A stretch of DNA of 64,000 nt, from the NCBI RefSeq assembly GCF_000315625.1, contig NW_005434666.1, forward strand, positions 115,029 through 179,028, given 5' to 3'. Both the position numbers and the translations under genes were made by a program. Origin of the DNA: Guillardia theta CCMP2712. Lineage: Eukaryota > Cryptophyceae > Pyrenomonadales > Geminigeraceae. Positions 1-10,200 of this stretch are shown in pieces. The stretch's first letter is position 1; each line of letters starts with the position of its first letter. Below the pieces are notes generated by a model, which worked only from the letters and a program-made list of their open reading frames with translations, was not told the DNA's origin and did no database searches.

Positions 1-50
1 CCAACACTGTTAGCTTCTACTCTGCTTCCGACTGACTCACCATGTGTCAG

Positions 51-352
51 TTCTCCCCCGTCGGGCTTGTCTCGGGCAAGGCCTTCTCCACGGAGGATTT
101 GGACGGCGTCATGCAACTGGGAGGCGCTTTTGCTTTGCAGAACAACAAGGTACGACCATCGAGTTGCAATGATGGACCTGTTCTGTCTGCTCGTTTTCAT
201 GATATGTTTGTTTTCTCCATTCACTCAGATGCTTCACTTGCTATCTCCCCTCATGCCCTGCTCAGGTTGTCTTTGCGCATCGCGATCTGGGCGTGGCCGA
301 TCACTTCGACATCGACGAGTCCCTTCGATCTCTCGGAGTCATGGCAGCCTAA
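51..352 (+). CDS. Peroxiredoxin-like 2 (AhpC/TSA-type) protein, C-terminal exons
   Basis: Only the 3' end is present; the gene enters from the left edge. An intron ends at the cag at 48-50, after a branch-like gactgactcac. The exon 51-149 is joined in phase 0, across a GT-AG intron (150-265), to 266-352, which ends in TAA. The spliced tail contains QLGGAFALQNNK followed by VVFAHRD and ADHFDID. This resembles the C-terminal strand of thioredoxin-fold PRXL2/AAED1 proteins, where a 'GG-F ... FAHRD ... DH' signature is typical. Such proteins are redox enzymes of the AhpC/TSA superfamily, but the catalytic Cys region lies outside the window, so activity cannot be judged. A possible AATAAA poly(A) signal lies at 509-514. 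Confidence 0.6.
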
Positions 353-611
353 ACTGAGCCACCGATTGCTCTCTTGCTCTGCCTGCCTGTGAAAGTCTGT
401 TGAGGAGCTGAATGACGCGCGAGACATCAATGTCTTTGACAATGCTCGTGGCTGAAAATCTCCAAAGGACTGAAGAGGAGAGGAGGAGGAGAGGCTCACG
501 CAGGAAAGAATAAAACTCTTGCTCGGCTCAGACCTAAAGGGCATACTCTTGATCTTGATCGCTCGAGCTGCATCAGGGCTGTCAGGCAGACTCAGTAGAG
601 GCTGAGATCGC

Positions 612-3600
612 TCACCTCGTCCTTTGCGGCTTCTTGCCGTGTCTCATACCCTTCTTGGGAGCTGGGGTCTTGACAGAGACGATCTCAGGTTCAATCACCC
701 CAACCTCACCCAGCTGCTCCTCCTCCGACTCCTCCGAGATCTCCTCCTGCTCAAGTCGTTCACAACGCTCTCGTCCATCCCGCAGGTATCTCACGTCTTC
801 GTCTCGCTCCCTCTGCAAAGGATGATGCTCCAACGCCTCGAGATCCTGTCTCGACAGTCAGCCACCTCACGTGCAAGGCTGCTCGACCATCAAGCCTTCC
901 TCCTCCGCGTCCTCGTGTGGCCCTTGCTCCTGGTCCCTCTCAGTCTCTGCGATTCAATGCGTTCATACGGCAGCAAGGGGAGGAGGGAGGGAGTCACCGG
1001 CCTCTGACTCTGACTCCGACAAGCCCTCAATGGCCGGGGCCTTCCTGCTCTCCGGCACTTCGAACATGTGCCGGTTCTTCAGACGGGCGTACTGACTGGG
1101 CAGGCTCGGGAGTCGTGGGGTCCAGCGCTTGAGGGAGTAGATGTGGCAAGCGGCGATGAGGAGGGATGCCTGCTCAGGAGTTAGAGGGCAAGACGAGCAG
1201 GAGGGGAGGGGTACCAGCAGCAGGGATCCCCCAAAGACTGCCACGTCCCACTCGGACTGCTGGACAACGAAGGAGGGGCTAAAGGGCAGGTCGTACGTGT
1301 AGCTGTCGACTGATCCTGACTGATACGTTTCTGGCATGTCCCCAGAGCCCACCTGCACCTGCGGGAGAGGGTCATGAGCGTCACTAGAGCTCGCGCGAGG
1401 TATCGAGGATGAGGATCGATTATGAAAGGTATTGGATGTCAGGGAGGAGGGAGAAGACAAGGAAGGAGGGAGGAGGGAGGAGAGAAGAGGGGGGAGGGAG
1501 GAGGGAGGAGGGAGGAGGGGTATCCTACCGCGACAGGGAGGTTCAAGTTTGCCCCAGCTAAGAATGTTGTGCATCTTGGAACAACACAGGAGACAGCTGA
1601 GTTCGACTGGCAGTCTCGTCACTCGAGAGATCACCTCCAGACTGACCGCAAACTTACCAGCCACCGGGTAGCCGAGCAGGAGCTGTCACCAACAGAGGCC
1701 TTGGGGGAGTAGTCGTGAACTCCATAGTGGTTCCCGATGATGGTGATGGTGTTTTCCCCCATCGCCGGCCCGTTGACGTCAGAGGGGTACAACACTTGAG
1801 GGGGGAAGTACCCCAACTCCCTCATGTACACTCCCGACTGCTGCCCTCGGACCACCTGCAGGGGGATCTGACCCCCAACCCCGGGGCCGGACGTCCCGGA
1901 GGAGATCTTGCAGATGAGCTGAGAGTCTGAGAGCCATGTGGTGGAAGCGCAAGCCGTGTGGCCCACTAGGGCGAGCGCGTTGACGTCTGCGTTGGACGAG
2001 CTGGCCAGAGGGTCATTGGTGCTGCCGAAGTTCTGACCCTTGATCGTGATGTCAATGTTTCCTGTGCTTGGGATGTTAGAAACAGACACTTGAGCGATGT
2101 AAGGACGATCGTAAGAGAAGGCCACGCTGGCATTCGAAGCGACTACTCCTTTCTTCGCTAGAGACAAGGTCGTCGGCAGCTTCCTGGAGTTCCCAGCTTG
2201 TACCGTACACGATATGCTCGAGTCGCTGGTCCACGTCAGCTGCCGGCAGGATGTGGCTCCGATCTGAGCGACATGCTCATAAGCTGCGGTGGTACCGAAG
2301 TTTTCGCCGAGGATGGTCATGCGGGAGCCTCCAGTCGTTGGGCCGTTGAAAGGGCGGAGGCTCGTGATGGCTGGAGCCTTGTATGAGAAGATCCCTGACG
2401 CGTAGCCTGCCTGCCCGACCACTGTAGCAACGACGACTCCGCATCCTTCTTCGCCACACACCGCCGATCTCACCCCAGCTGGGGCACGGCAGACGAGGGA
2501 GGAGTCGGAGGTCCAGGTGGAGGCAACACACGCAGTGTCGCCCAGTCTTGCTCGCGCTGACGAGTCCCATGCTCCGAAGCCGAGGCCATAGATGGTGATC
2601 GAGCTCTCTCCTACCGCTCGCGCGCTCGCGGGGTGCAGCGAGGATATGGCAGGAGCTGCGAAAGAGATTCCAGAGCCATTCCATGCTGCGAAGGTGGTTC
2701 CGACCGTCAGCTGCAGGGCTCTCGAGGCGCCGAGACCCGGGGAGGTCGTGCAGACAACGACTGAGTCAGACAACCACTCGGTAGCCGAGCATGCAGACTG
2801 CTGCGCGCTGAGCTTGACAGACTTGATTTCCGATGAGGAGACGAACATGCTCCTGTCCCTGCTGCACCAGGTGCTGTTGCACTCCAAGGTGCCGAAGTTG
2901 CGCCCGAAGGCTGTGATGCGGAGGTTGCCGGTGGTTGGCGACAGGACGGGGGAGGCAGACGTGATGGTAGGCGCGTCGAACGAGAAGGCGTTGCTCAGCT
3001 GCGCGATCTGACTACCAGCCGTGTCATCCAACGCCAACGTGACCGTGTGGGCCGCGCCGATGCCAGGAGGAGTCCTGCAGACAAGACTAGAGTCCGACAC
3101 CCACCTGAGCGTTATGCACTGCGAGTGAGCGATGGAGGCCCCGAAAGTCCCCGGGTTGTTGCAACAGCCAGTCCCTTGACAGGCGGGACAAGATTGCTTC
3201 GGAGTCATCTTGCACAGATACGCGTTGGCGAAGATCTGGTTGGCTTCAAACAACGTGGATGTGCCGGAAGATGCTTTTGTTTCGCAGCTCACCCCATCCT
3301 TGACATACCCGGAGACGACATGGGCAGGGCAGGGCACGTACGTCACCTCGCCGCTGCTCGAGACGCTTGAGGGACACTGGTTCACCACGAACGAGTTTGA
3401 CCTGGGGATGCTCCGGTCGCTGATGTCTCTACAGGCAAGCTTCACAGCAGCAGCATCCCCCGCGTTGAGCACACTCCGTCTGAACTCAGCCTTGGCACAT
3501 GCGATGGGGTCATGGGCGAGGCTGAAAGGAAGGATGCTCCACCAGGTGATGTTGACAGGAGCAGAGCCGATCTCTTGACCCACGTAGAACCTCCCTGACC

Positions 3601-5035
3601 CGGGGATGTTGAAACCCGTGATGCACTGCGACGGCTGCTGCTCATCGAAGAGGATGTACTCTCCGTCTGCGATGCAAGTCAGTGATGAGACGGGAAAGGG
3701 TGGCGCTTCTACAACAACAGCAACACACCGTGTATGTAGTAGTCGCATTGCGACATCAGTATCGGATTGAAGTCTGAGCCCCATCCGAAGTTTCTTCCAA
3801 GGATCGTGACGGCCTCAAAACCTCCCGGAGGTCCGTTGTTCGGGGAGATGCCATACACCTCTGGCTTGTCGTAGGAGAAGGCGTTTGCCAGGCCCTTTGG
3901 GTTCTCGCTTCGCCTTCCGGCAGCAGCAAGAGGCTGTCTGTTCAGGTCTACTCTCACGTTGTGCGCTGACCCAGTCCCTCTCGGGACTGCATTGCACACC
4001 ACAGTAGAGTCTGAGACCCAGGAGGAGTAGATGCACTTGCTGTCCCCTATCATGACGTCTACAGTCGTTGAGGGAAACGTCCCAAAGTTCTTTCCAAACA
4101 CAGTCATCGCTGACAGGCCGTAGGGAGCTGCGTTTGCCGGGGAGATTTGAGACTCATATGGAGCATCGTAGGAGAAATAGTTTGCAAGGCTCCTCACCTA
4201 CGAAAGCATCACAAAGAAATCTTGCTGCTGCTGCAACTTACGTCCATGCATCGTCCTGCCGTTACATTCACTGTGAGGTCATAAGACAAGCCAGGAGCGC
4301 TGATCAGAGTCAGAGATGAATCCGACGTCCATGTCACGTTCTGCCCCTTCGTCTGGCCCAGCGAGGCATCGACGTAGAGGCAAGGAGGGGATCCTACCAG
4401 AGTGTGAGAGGTGTGAGAGAAGAGACAAGGGTGGAGCATAGAGAAAGGTATAGGAGAGAGAGAACAAACTGCTGGACCTGAGCTTTGACAGGGAGTGGAG
4501 GACAGCTCGGCTGCTGTACAGGGCGAGGGGGCATACCCGAATCCGATCCCGAAGACGGTGAGGACAACTCCTCCTGCTCAGGAGCCATCTCAGCCGAGAC
4601 ATGGCTAGTAAGGGGAAGCACCGACCTGTTGCAGGACTGTTCCAGTGCCATGAGCCGCTCTCAGAGGAGTACCTCCCTCCTTTCGGGCTCTTCAAAAGGT
4701 CCTTGATCGCTTGTTGATAATTTTGGGCAGAGATCGCAAGTGCAGAGGCATCCGAGTAGGAAGGTGGCTGCTGCCCTTGGTAGTAGGAAGCAGGCCTGAG
4801 AGAGGAGGGACATCGTCAGCGGCACATGCGCATAAGGGAGTAGCTACCATCGACTCTGCGTCGCTGCCACTAACTCCTCGTACCATGCTGAGTTGGATTG
4901 AAAGGGTGCTAAAGCAAACAGAGAGCTGTTGGAATTAGTTGTCGAGCTTGCTGTGCATATGGAGGCGTTGCGAGAAAGAATAAAGGAAAGTAGAAATTGA
5001 AGGAAGAGGCTCCGTCTGGCGCGGGAGAGCGCCAT
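612..5035 (-). CDS. IPT/TIG-repeat single-pass membrane protein
   Basis: Multi-exon gene; start chosen at the ATG at 5035-5033 because it opens a signal peptide (MALSRARRSLFLQFLLSFIL). After a short linker come at least eight IPT/TIG Ig-like repeats, each with a strand like 'GITPxxGPxxGxxxxTIxGxNFG' and a later 'C...W.SDS..VC..PxG': for example MTVFGKNFG, AVTILGRNFG, RITAFGRNFG, SITIYGLGFG, RMTILGENFG, DITIKGQNFG and TITIIGNHYG. A Cys-rich insert lies between repeats 3 and 4 (about 3000-3700). After the repeats, removing a 51-nt GT-AG intron near 1170-1220 joins WDVAVFGGSLLL to ASLLIAACHIY, a clean membrane helix, followed by a basic then acidic tail (SESESEA). TIG domains occur in plexins, Met-like receptors and fibrocystin. 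The tail may stop at 963; extension to 612 needs an intron of about 53 nt and a doubtful 25-nt one (846-870). Ligand unknown. Confidence 0.75.
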
Positions 5036-6633
5036 GAGACAGTTTGACAGTGGGAATCAAACAGCCTCGAACTTGAGATCTCCAGGTAACATGCTCGAGC
5101 GCTACATTGTATGAAGCCGGGTCAGCATGACTTGTTTGCTTCCGTGAGAGGCATGGGAGACTCTCGTGGTGTTGTCCTTTGATCTCTAGCTTCGAGTCTC
5201 TGCTCGCACACCCTCAAGCATCGCCTTCCAGTGTCCCGTGGCCCGAGTCTTGTGGCTCACCAGCACCTTCCTTCACCTTCCTCCCTCAAGTCTGTTCGTT
5301 CCTGCACCTGCTTGTCCTCCCGTCCTCCTCTTCCTCTTCCTCTTCCTCCTCTTCCTCTTCCTCCTCCTCTTCCTCTTCCTCCTCCTCTTCCTCCTCTTCT
5401 TCCCCTTCCTCTTCCTCTTCCTCCTCTTCCTCTTCCTAGTTCTCCTGGTTCTCTCAGTCTCTACAGTCACTTGGCGTGAGGGATCGCGACTTGTAGCCTG
5501 ACAAGAGGGACCTACTACCCCCCCCGAAGAAGAATTTTTGAATAATTCATTAGCTTAATCAGTTTCGAACAGCAGGCCGGGCCCCCCGGGGTATCGTACG
5601 GTCACTGAGTCAGGTGACCGGGGCCCGCCCTCACCGTCTGCCGACCAGGAACCTGGCCGAAAGATCAGTACGAGGACAATCAGGAGAGACGAGGAGGCTT
5701 GACCCTGACACTGTCGCACAGGCCAAACGGCGAGAAGAGAAAAGACAGCGAGAACCAAACCCAATCCTGCCAACTGCTGTCCCCCAAACTTAACTCATAC
5801 CTTCACTTAACTGCGCGCTGGACAATCCCCCAGCGCCGCCATGCCAGCGATGTCGCTGCGGCCGCCGCCGAAGGAATGAGACGCACTGGCATACCGGACC
5901 GCACCTGCGATGATCGCACCGAAGGACAGGGAGGCCTTGAGCTGACAAAAGATCCTCGACCGGATGCGTTTACAAGTCGGATCACCTGAGACGTCTTGCG
6001 AGGCCGAGAGACCATCCAGCGCTGCCGTTTCCTTGTTCGCCGAGCGATCCGCCAACCACCACAGAAAGCGCAACGCATCATCCTTGACCAGCCGCCGAGT
6101 ACGGTCAGGTCCGAGTCACCAGCCCAGGTCACAGTTGGACACTGAAAGTGGGGCAAGGCTCCGGTCGGGGGCGCGGCCCGGGCCGCGCCGGGGGCCCGGT
6201 CCGGTCCACGACGGTTGCGTCAGAAACGGTTGTGACGAATGGTATTTGACCCTCAATTCTTTAATCATCGACACCCACCATAAGTTTTATGATACCCCTA
6301 TTTTGACTGTGATATACTTGATAAAGGGTAGGTAGTTGATACCCCCTACCCCTCTATTTGGGACCCCCACCCTGTCTTCGACAACATCGTGCTTCACTCA
6401 AGCACCTCTTGCACTACTCGCTCCTCCGCTTTCTGCTCCTCCTCTTGCCTTCGCTTCCTTCGCTTCCCTCGCTTCCCTCTGGAGCTTCCCTCGCTTCCCT
6501 CGCTTCCCTCGCTGATCTGTTGTGTCTGCAAGGCTCGTGCCGTCTTGTGTCCCCTCCCTCATCCGACTCTTCTCATCCTAGCTTGGAGTGGTGCATAAAA
6601 CCCCTTCCCCTTCGACAGCACTTCCGTTCTCAA
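5036..6633. other. Intergenic spacer with microsatellite and GC-rich patches
   Basis: No well supported gene. It holds the upstream region of the TIG gene, a pyrimidine microsatellite (5310-5438), a GC-rich patch (about 5570-5680) with the word acggtcactgagtcag, a second GC-rich patch (about 6150-6235), and a short GGGGTA/TACCCC island (about 6326-6370). A minus-strand open stretch at 5803-6156 contains LKASLSFGAIIAGAVRYASA, which could be a membrane helix after a 51-nt GT-AG intron. A second at 5555-5773 begins with a hydrophobic, signal-like segment. No family is recognised and the two cannot be joined cleanly, so they are left as weak candidates only. Confidence 0.5.
5310..5438 (+). repeat. 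TTCCTC/TCC microsatellite
   Basis: About 130 bases of imperfect TTCCTC and TTCCTCC units on the plus strand. Ser-, Leu- and Pro-rich or Lys/Arg-rich open frames across it are artefacts of the repeat. Confidence 0.9.
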
Positions 6634-7084
6634 ATGGCCCAGAGAAGCTTTTGGAAGAGCCCGCATCTCATTCACAACACGCTCAAGTTCGGCACTCTCC
6701 CAGTGCTTGCATTTGTCACTCGCCACCTATGGTGTGGTACTCCTGCCCCTCCAGAAGATTTGAGTGAACGGTACAAGTACTTGCAAGAAGTGACGGATCA
6801 GAACAAGAAGGCACTCCAGGCAAGCTCATGAAAACATGCTGTGACTTGTCGTTCATGCGTGATAGAACTTTTGTCGTGTGTCCCTGGTCGCCTGCTTGTT
6901 GATTGCATGCAAAACCTTGTGTTCTTGTCCAGGAGCTGAAGAGTTGTTGCATTAGGAACTTCTGGATGCTGCAAAGGAGGGAAAACCAGGAGGACACCAG
7001 AAAGGACAGTCATGGAATGGAACGTATACAACTCATGGGCCTTGGGATGCTCCGGTAAGAGCTCCACGCCAGTCGAGCGAATGA
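6634..7084 (+). CDS. Small protein of unknown function (104 aa), GC-AG intron
   Basis: Exon 1 (6634-6819, 62 codons) begins MAQRSFWKSP and has a hydrophobic stretch LPVLAFVTRHLW. Unspliced reading stops almost at once after ALQ. Using a GC donor (CAG|GCAAGC at 6820) and the acceptor attag at 6951-6955 joins it in phase 0 to exon 2 (6956-7084), giving KKALQ-ELLDAAKEGKPGG and ending at TGA. The join makes a natural helix, and the tail is rich in Gly, Pro and Trp. No family is recognised. A short basic N-terminus and one hydrophobic segment would suit a small organelle (for example mitochondrial) membrane-associated subunit, but this is only a guess. It lies tail to tail with the RAP gene, about 160 bases away. 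A later acceptor near 6932 would give a different, less natural tail. Confidence 0.55.
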
Positions 7085-7246
7085 TCATGTTCGAATTACA
7101 AAAACAGCCAGAAAGCGAGACAGTCCCAGTGTGTGTTTGGGAGGGGGCGGGGAAGCAGGAGTCGGGAGGAGGATGGTAGAGAAATGCAGAAGGAGCATTA
7201 GGAGATGGAGAAGAGGAAGAGGGAGAGGAAGAGGAAGGGAAACAAA

Positions 7247-10200
7247 CTACTCTTCAACTTCCACATCCGCCTGCTCCAGTGAACGGGCGAGAAGCTCCTG
7301 CTTGTACTCCATGGAGGCATCCTGCTGCCAGTCCCAATAGTTGATGGAGACGAGCCGGTAGCCTGCCGATCTCAGGGCGCGTCTCTTGATTCTCGTGCTC
7401 CCGAGAGGAAGCTGCGAGCCTTGACCTGGAGAGGAGGGTGAGAGGAGGGTGAGAGGAGGAGGAGGAGAGGAGGAGGAGAGGAGGAGCGCACAGAAGTGTG
7501 AAGGTCCGTCGAATTCGACAATGATGTTTGCTTGCGGTATCCAGCAGTCAAGGGAATATCCGGTCTTGTTGTCCACACGCTCATCGAGCACCTGGTAGCC
7601 CATGCTTCTCAACACGCTGCTCATGTTGGCCTGTTGGGTCGACGAGAGCGAGACCTCCTCGCTGGATTCCTTGAAGCTCTGCTGCCATGATGAGAGAGCA
7701 TGGGACTGGCCGAGGGGAAGGAGGGGAGTAGGGAAGGAGAGAAGCAAGAGAGAAGGAAAGCGAGCAGGGGAAGCGGAGTAGTAAAGGAGAGAGTTGAGAA
7801 ACAAGTATTCGAAAGACAAGGGAGAGGGTGAGGCTGTGCAGGAATTTAGGATACGTCACCTTGAAGCAATCTTCCTTGAGCTGGTCTATTAGCTTTTTGT
7901 CGAACCCCTCCTGCTCGTCAACTGGGTTGATGATGAGGAACTGATGAATCTGAAAGCCATGTCAGCCTCCCGGCATTTCGAGGAGAAGACGATAGAAGGG
8001 GCCATGGAATTTGAAAGATCAGAGGGAGACGCACGAATGAGGAGGAGGAGTAACCTGGGCCTTTGCAGGAGCGTCCAACTTTGTCCTCCGAGCTATGACT
8101 GCATGCAAAATCCACTTGATGATGCTTGAGGAATTGGGAGGGAGAAATGGACTCAAAACTGCTACACTCCAAGCAAACAAGGCAACATACTGTCCACGAG
8201 TCATGTAACGCTGAAAATGTAGCAGACAAGGAACGATTTTGCAAGAGGATTAAAGGAGAGAAGGAGAGAAGGACCGAGAAAAAGGAGGAAAGGAGTTGAG
8301 AGCGAAGTAACACAGAGGTCAGTGAGGAGTCAGGAGGGAACAAGAGGGGCAGACAACAGGTCGAATCACCTGCGAGCTGAAAATAGAGTGATCCTGACTT
8401 ATAACCCTTCCAAGGTTTCTATCCAGCAGTGCAGCATCTTCGATGTACAGGAAGGCTTGAGCACGAAGCAAGCTTGCTGCAGCCTAGCAGTTTTGAGCCT
8501 CAGCCGACAATGTCTCTATTCCCTCTCCATGCTATCCTCGCCTATTCTACTTCAAATCGACTGCCGCTGCATTTCCTTCCTATCTACCTTTGCGCATCTC
8601 TTGTCTCCGACCTCTCCATCATCTCACTTTCAAAGGCTCTTCACTCTCGTCACCTGAGGATCGATCTGTCGCTCGGGCCTCTTCCTCAATGCAGCGCTCA
8701 TGTGACCCCAAATCTCCTCGTCTCGCCATCGGAGCTGGCGGGAGGTGATTCCGATCAGGTGAGCAAGAAGCAAGTTTCCATCTTCACCTGCACCATTGCG
8801 CTCGAAATCGAAGCAGCATGAAATTCATTCAGCTCTCGAGGATTCAAGAGCAGGAGGAGGCGCTTGAGGTGCTGGTACAGTTCCATATCCTCCAGCCCTG
8901 CCCTGCCGCGCCTGTCAATAGAGCTCCCGAGGGGATACGGAGGATGAATGCGAGGACCTAGAGAAATCTCTGAACAGGGAGGACACGCATTGGATGCTGT
9001 AGGAGCCTGCCGCCTGCTGCGACTGAACCGCGGAGCTGCATCGCGGGTTACGGTGAAAGCTCAGCTGAGGGAGTTGGCAGACCTGAGGAACTGAAGTATG
9101 TCGTTGCTGAGCATGTCCACTCGCAAGAACGCGTTGAGGAGCATCGAGACCTCTGCCGCGGCAGAGCAGAGCAAGGAGGAGAGGGTCAGCAGTCGGTGCT
9201 CGAAGCCGGGCAACGGCCATGGCAAGGGCTCACCCTGTGGGCTCAGCTCGTCGAGGTCGAGCTGCTGGACGACCTTGGAGATGTGCTGGAAGAGATTCTG
9301 GTCGAAGAATTGGAGGCGGATGAACGAGGTGATGAGAGAGGAGATAGTCTTGGAATCTGCATCCCACAAGCTCCGTTTCGACCTGTTGAGGTCCGACAAG
9401 ATGTTTCTGTTGGGCAAGAATCATGCGCGAAAAGGCAGCTTTGAGGAGGAAGTGAAGGAAAGGATGGGGGAAAGAGAAGACAGCTGGAGGAGGGAGGGAG
9501 GAGGGAGGAGGGAGGAGAGTAGGATAGGCAGGCATCCAGGTGAAAGATAGCAAAGAGACATCAGGAATCATTTAGAACCGAACTTGATGAAAGGGGGAAG
9601 GGAACAATCAAGACATTGTGACCTCCCAACAATCTCTGACTGAAACGTCTTGCTCGCTTCTAGCAAAAACCTTTCATCCTTGAGATCCACCCTGGCCATA
9701 CTTTCCAAGACTGAGGCCAAGGAGCTGCGATTCAAGTTAGGGGATCAGCACAGTACACGGGAATGAACAACGTTGGATGCTTCTGTTCCGCAGGCAGATT
9801 TCGGTACAACTTGACCGTCAGCCTCCATCTGTCGATCCAGGGTGAGATGAGGTCGGAGGAGGATGAAATCGCACATGTTTTCATCTCTAACATTCGCACG
9901 GGCAAGAGCTTGAGAAACCAGCACTATCGTGCCTGCCATGTCCCTCTTTGACACCGCTCCTCCTCCTCCTCCCTGGAGGCTCGTCCTCTTGCCGCCCTCC
10001 TCACCATCCTCCCACCTGGCAAGAAGACACGAATGACCAGGAGCAAGATGAATCAAGTCCCTTGCGAAAATCAAATCATCTTACCATTCGTTCAACAATG
10101 TCGTGATGCGCGCCAACAGCAGGTCGGTGACAGCCCTGATCCTCCGAAGCTTGTCCTCCTCCTCATCAGCTCCGCCTCCAACCTCTTGCCCGTGCGCGAA

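Noticed and set aside
5179-5501. Open frames rich in Ser, Leu, Pro or Arg/Lys
   Set aside because: They are produced by the TTCCTC microsatellite read in different frames.
5555-6156. Minus-strand open frames with hydrophobic stretches (possible small membrane protein)
   Set aside because: No family match, no clean join between the two pieces, and the region borders GC-rich patches; kept only as a remark in the spacer entry.
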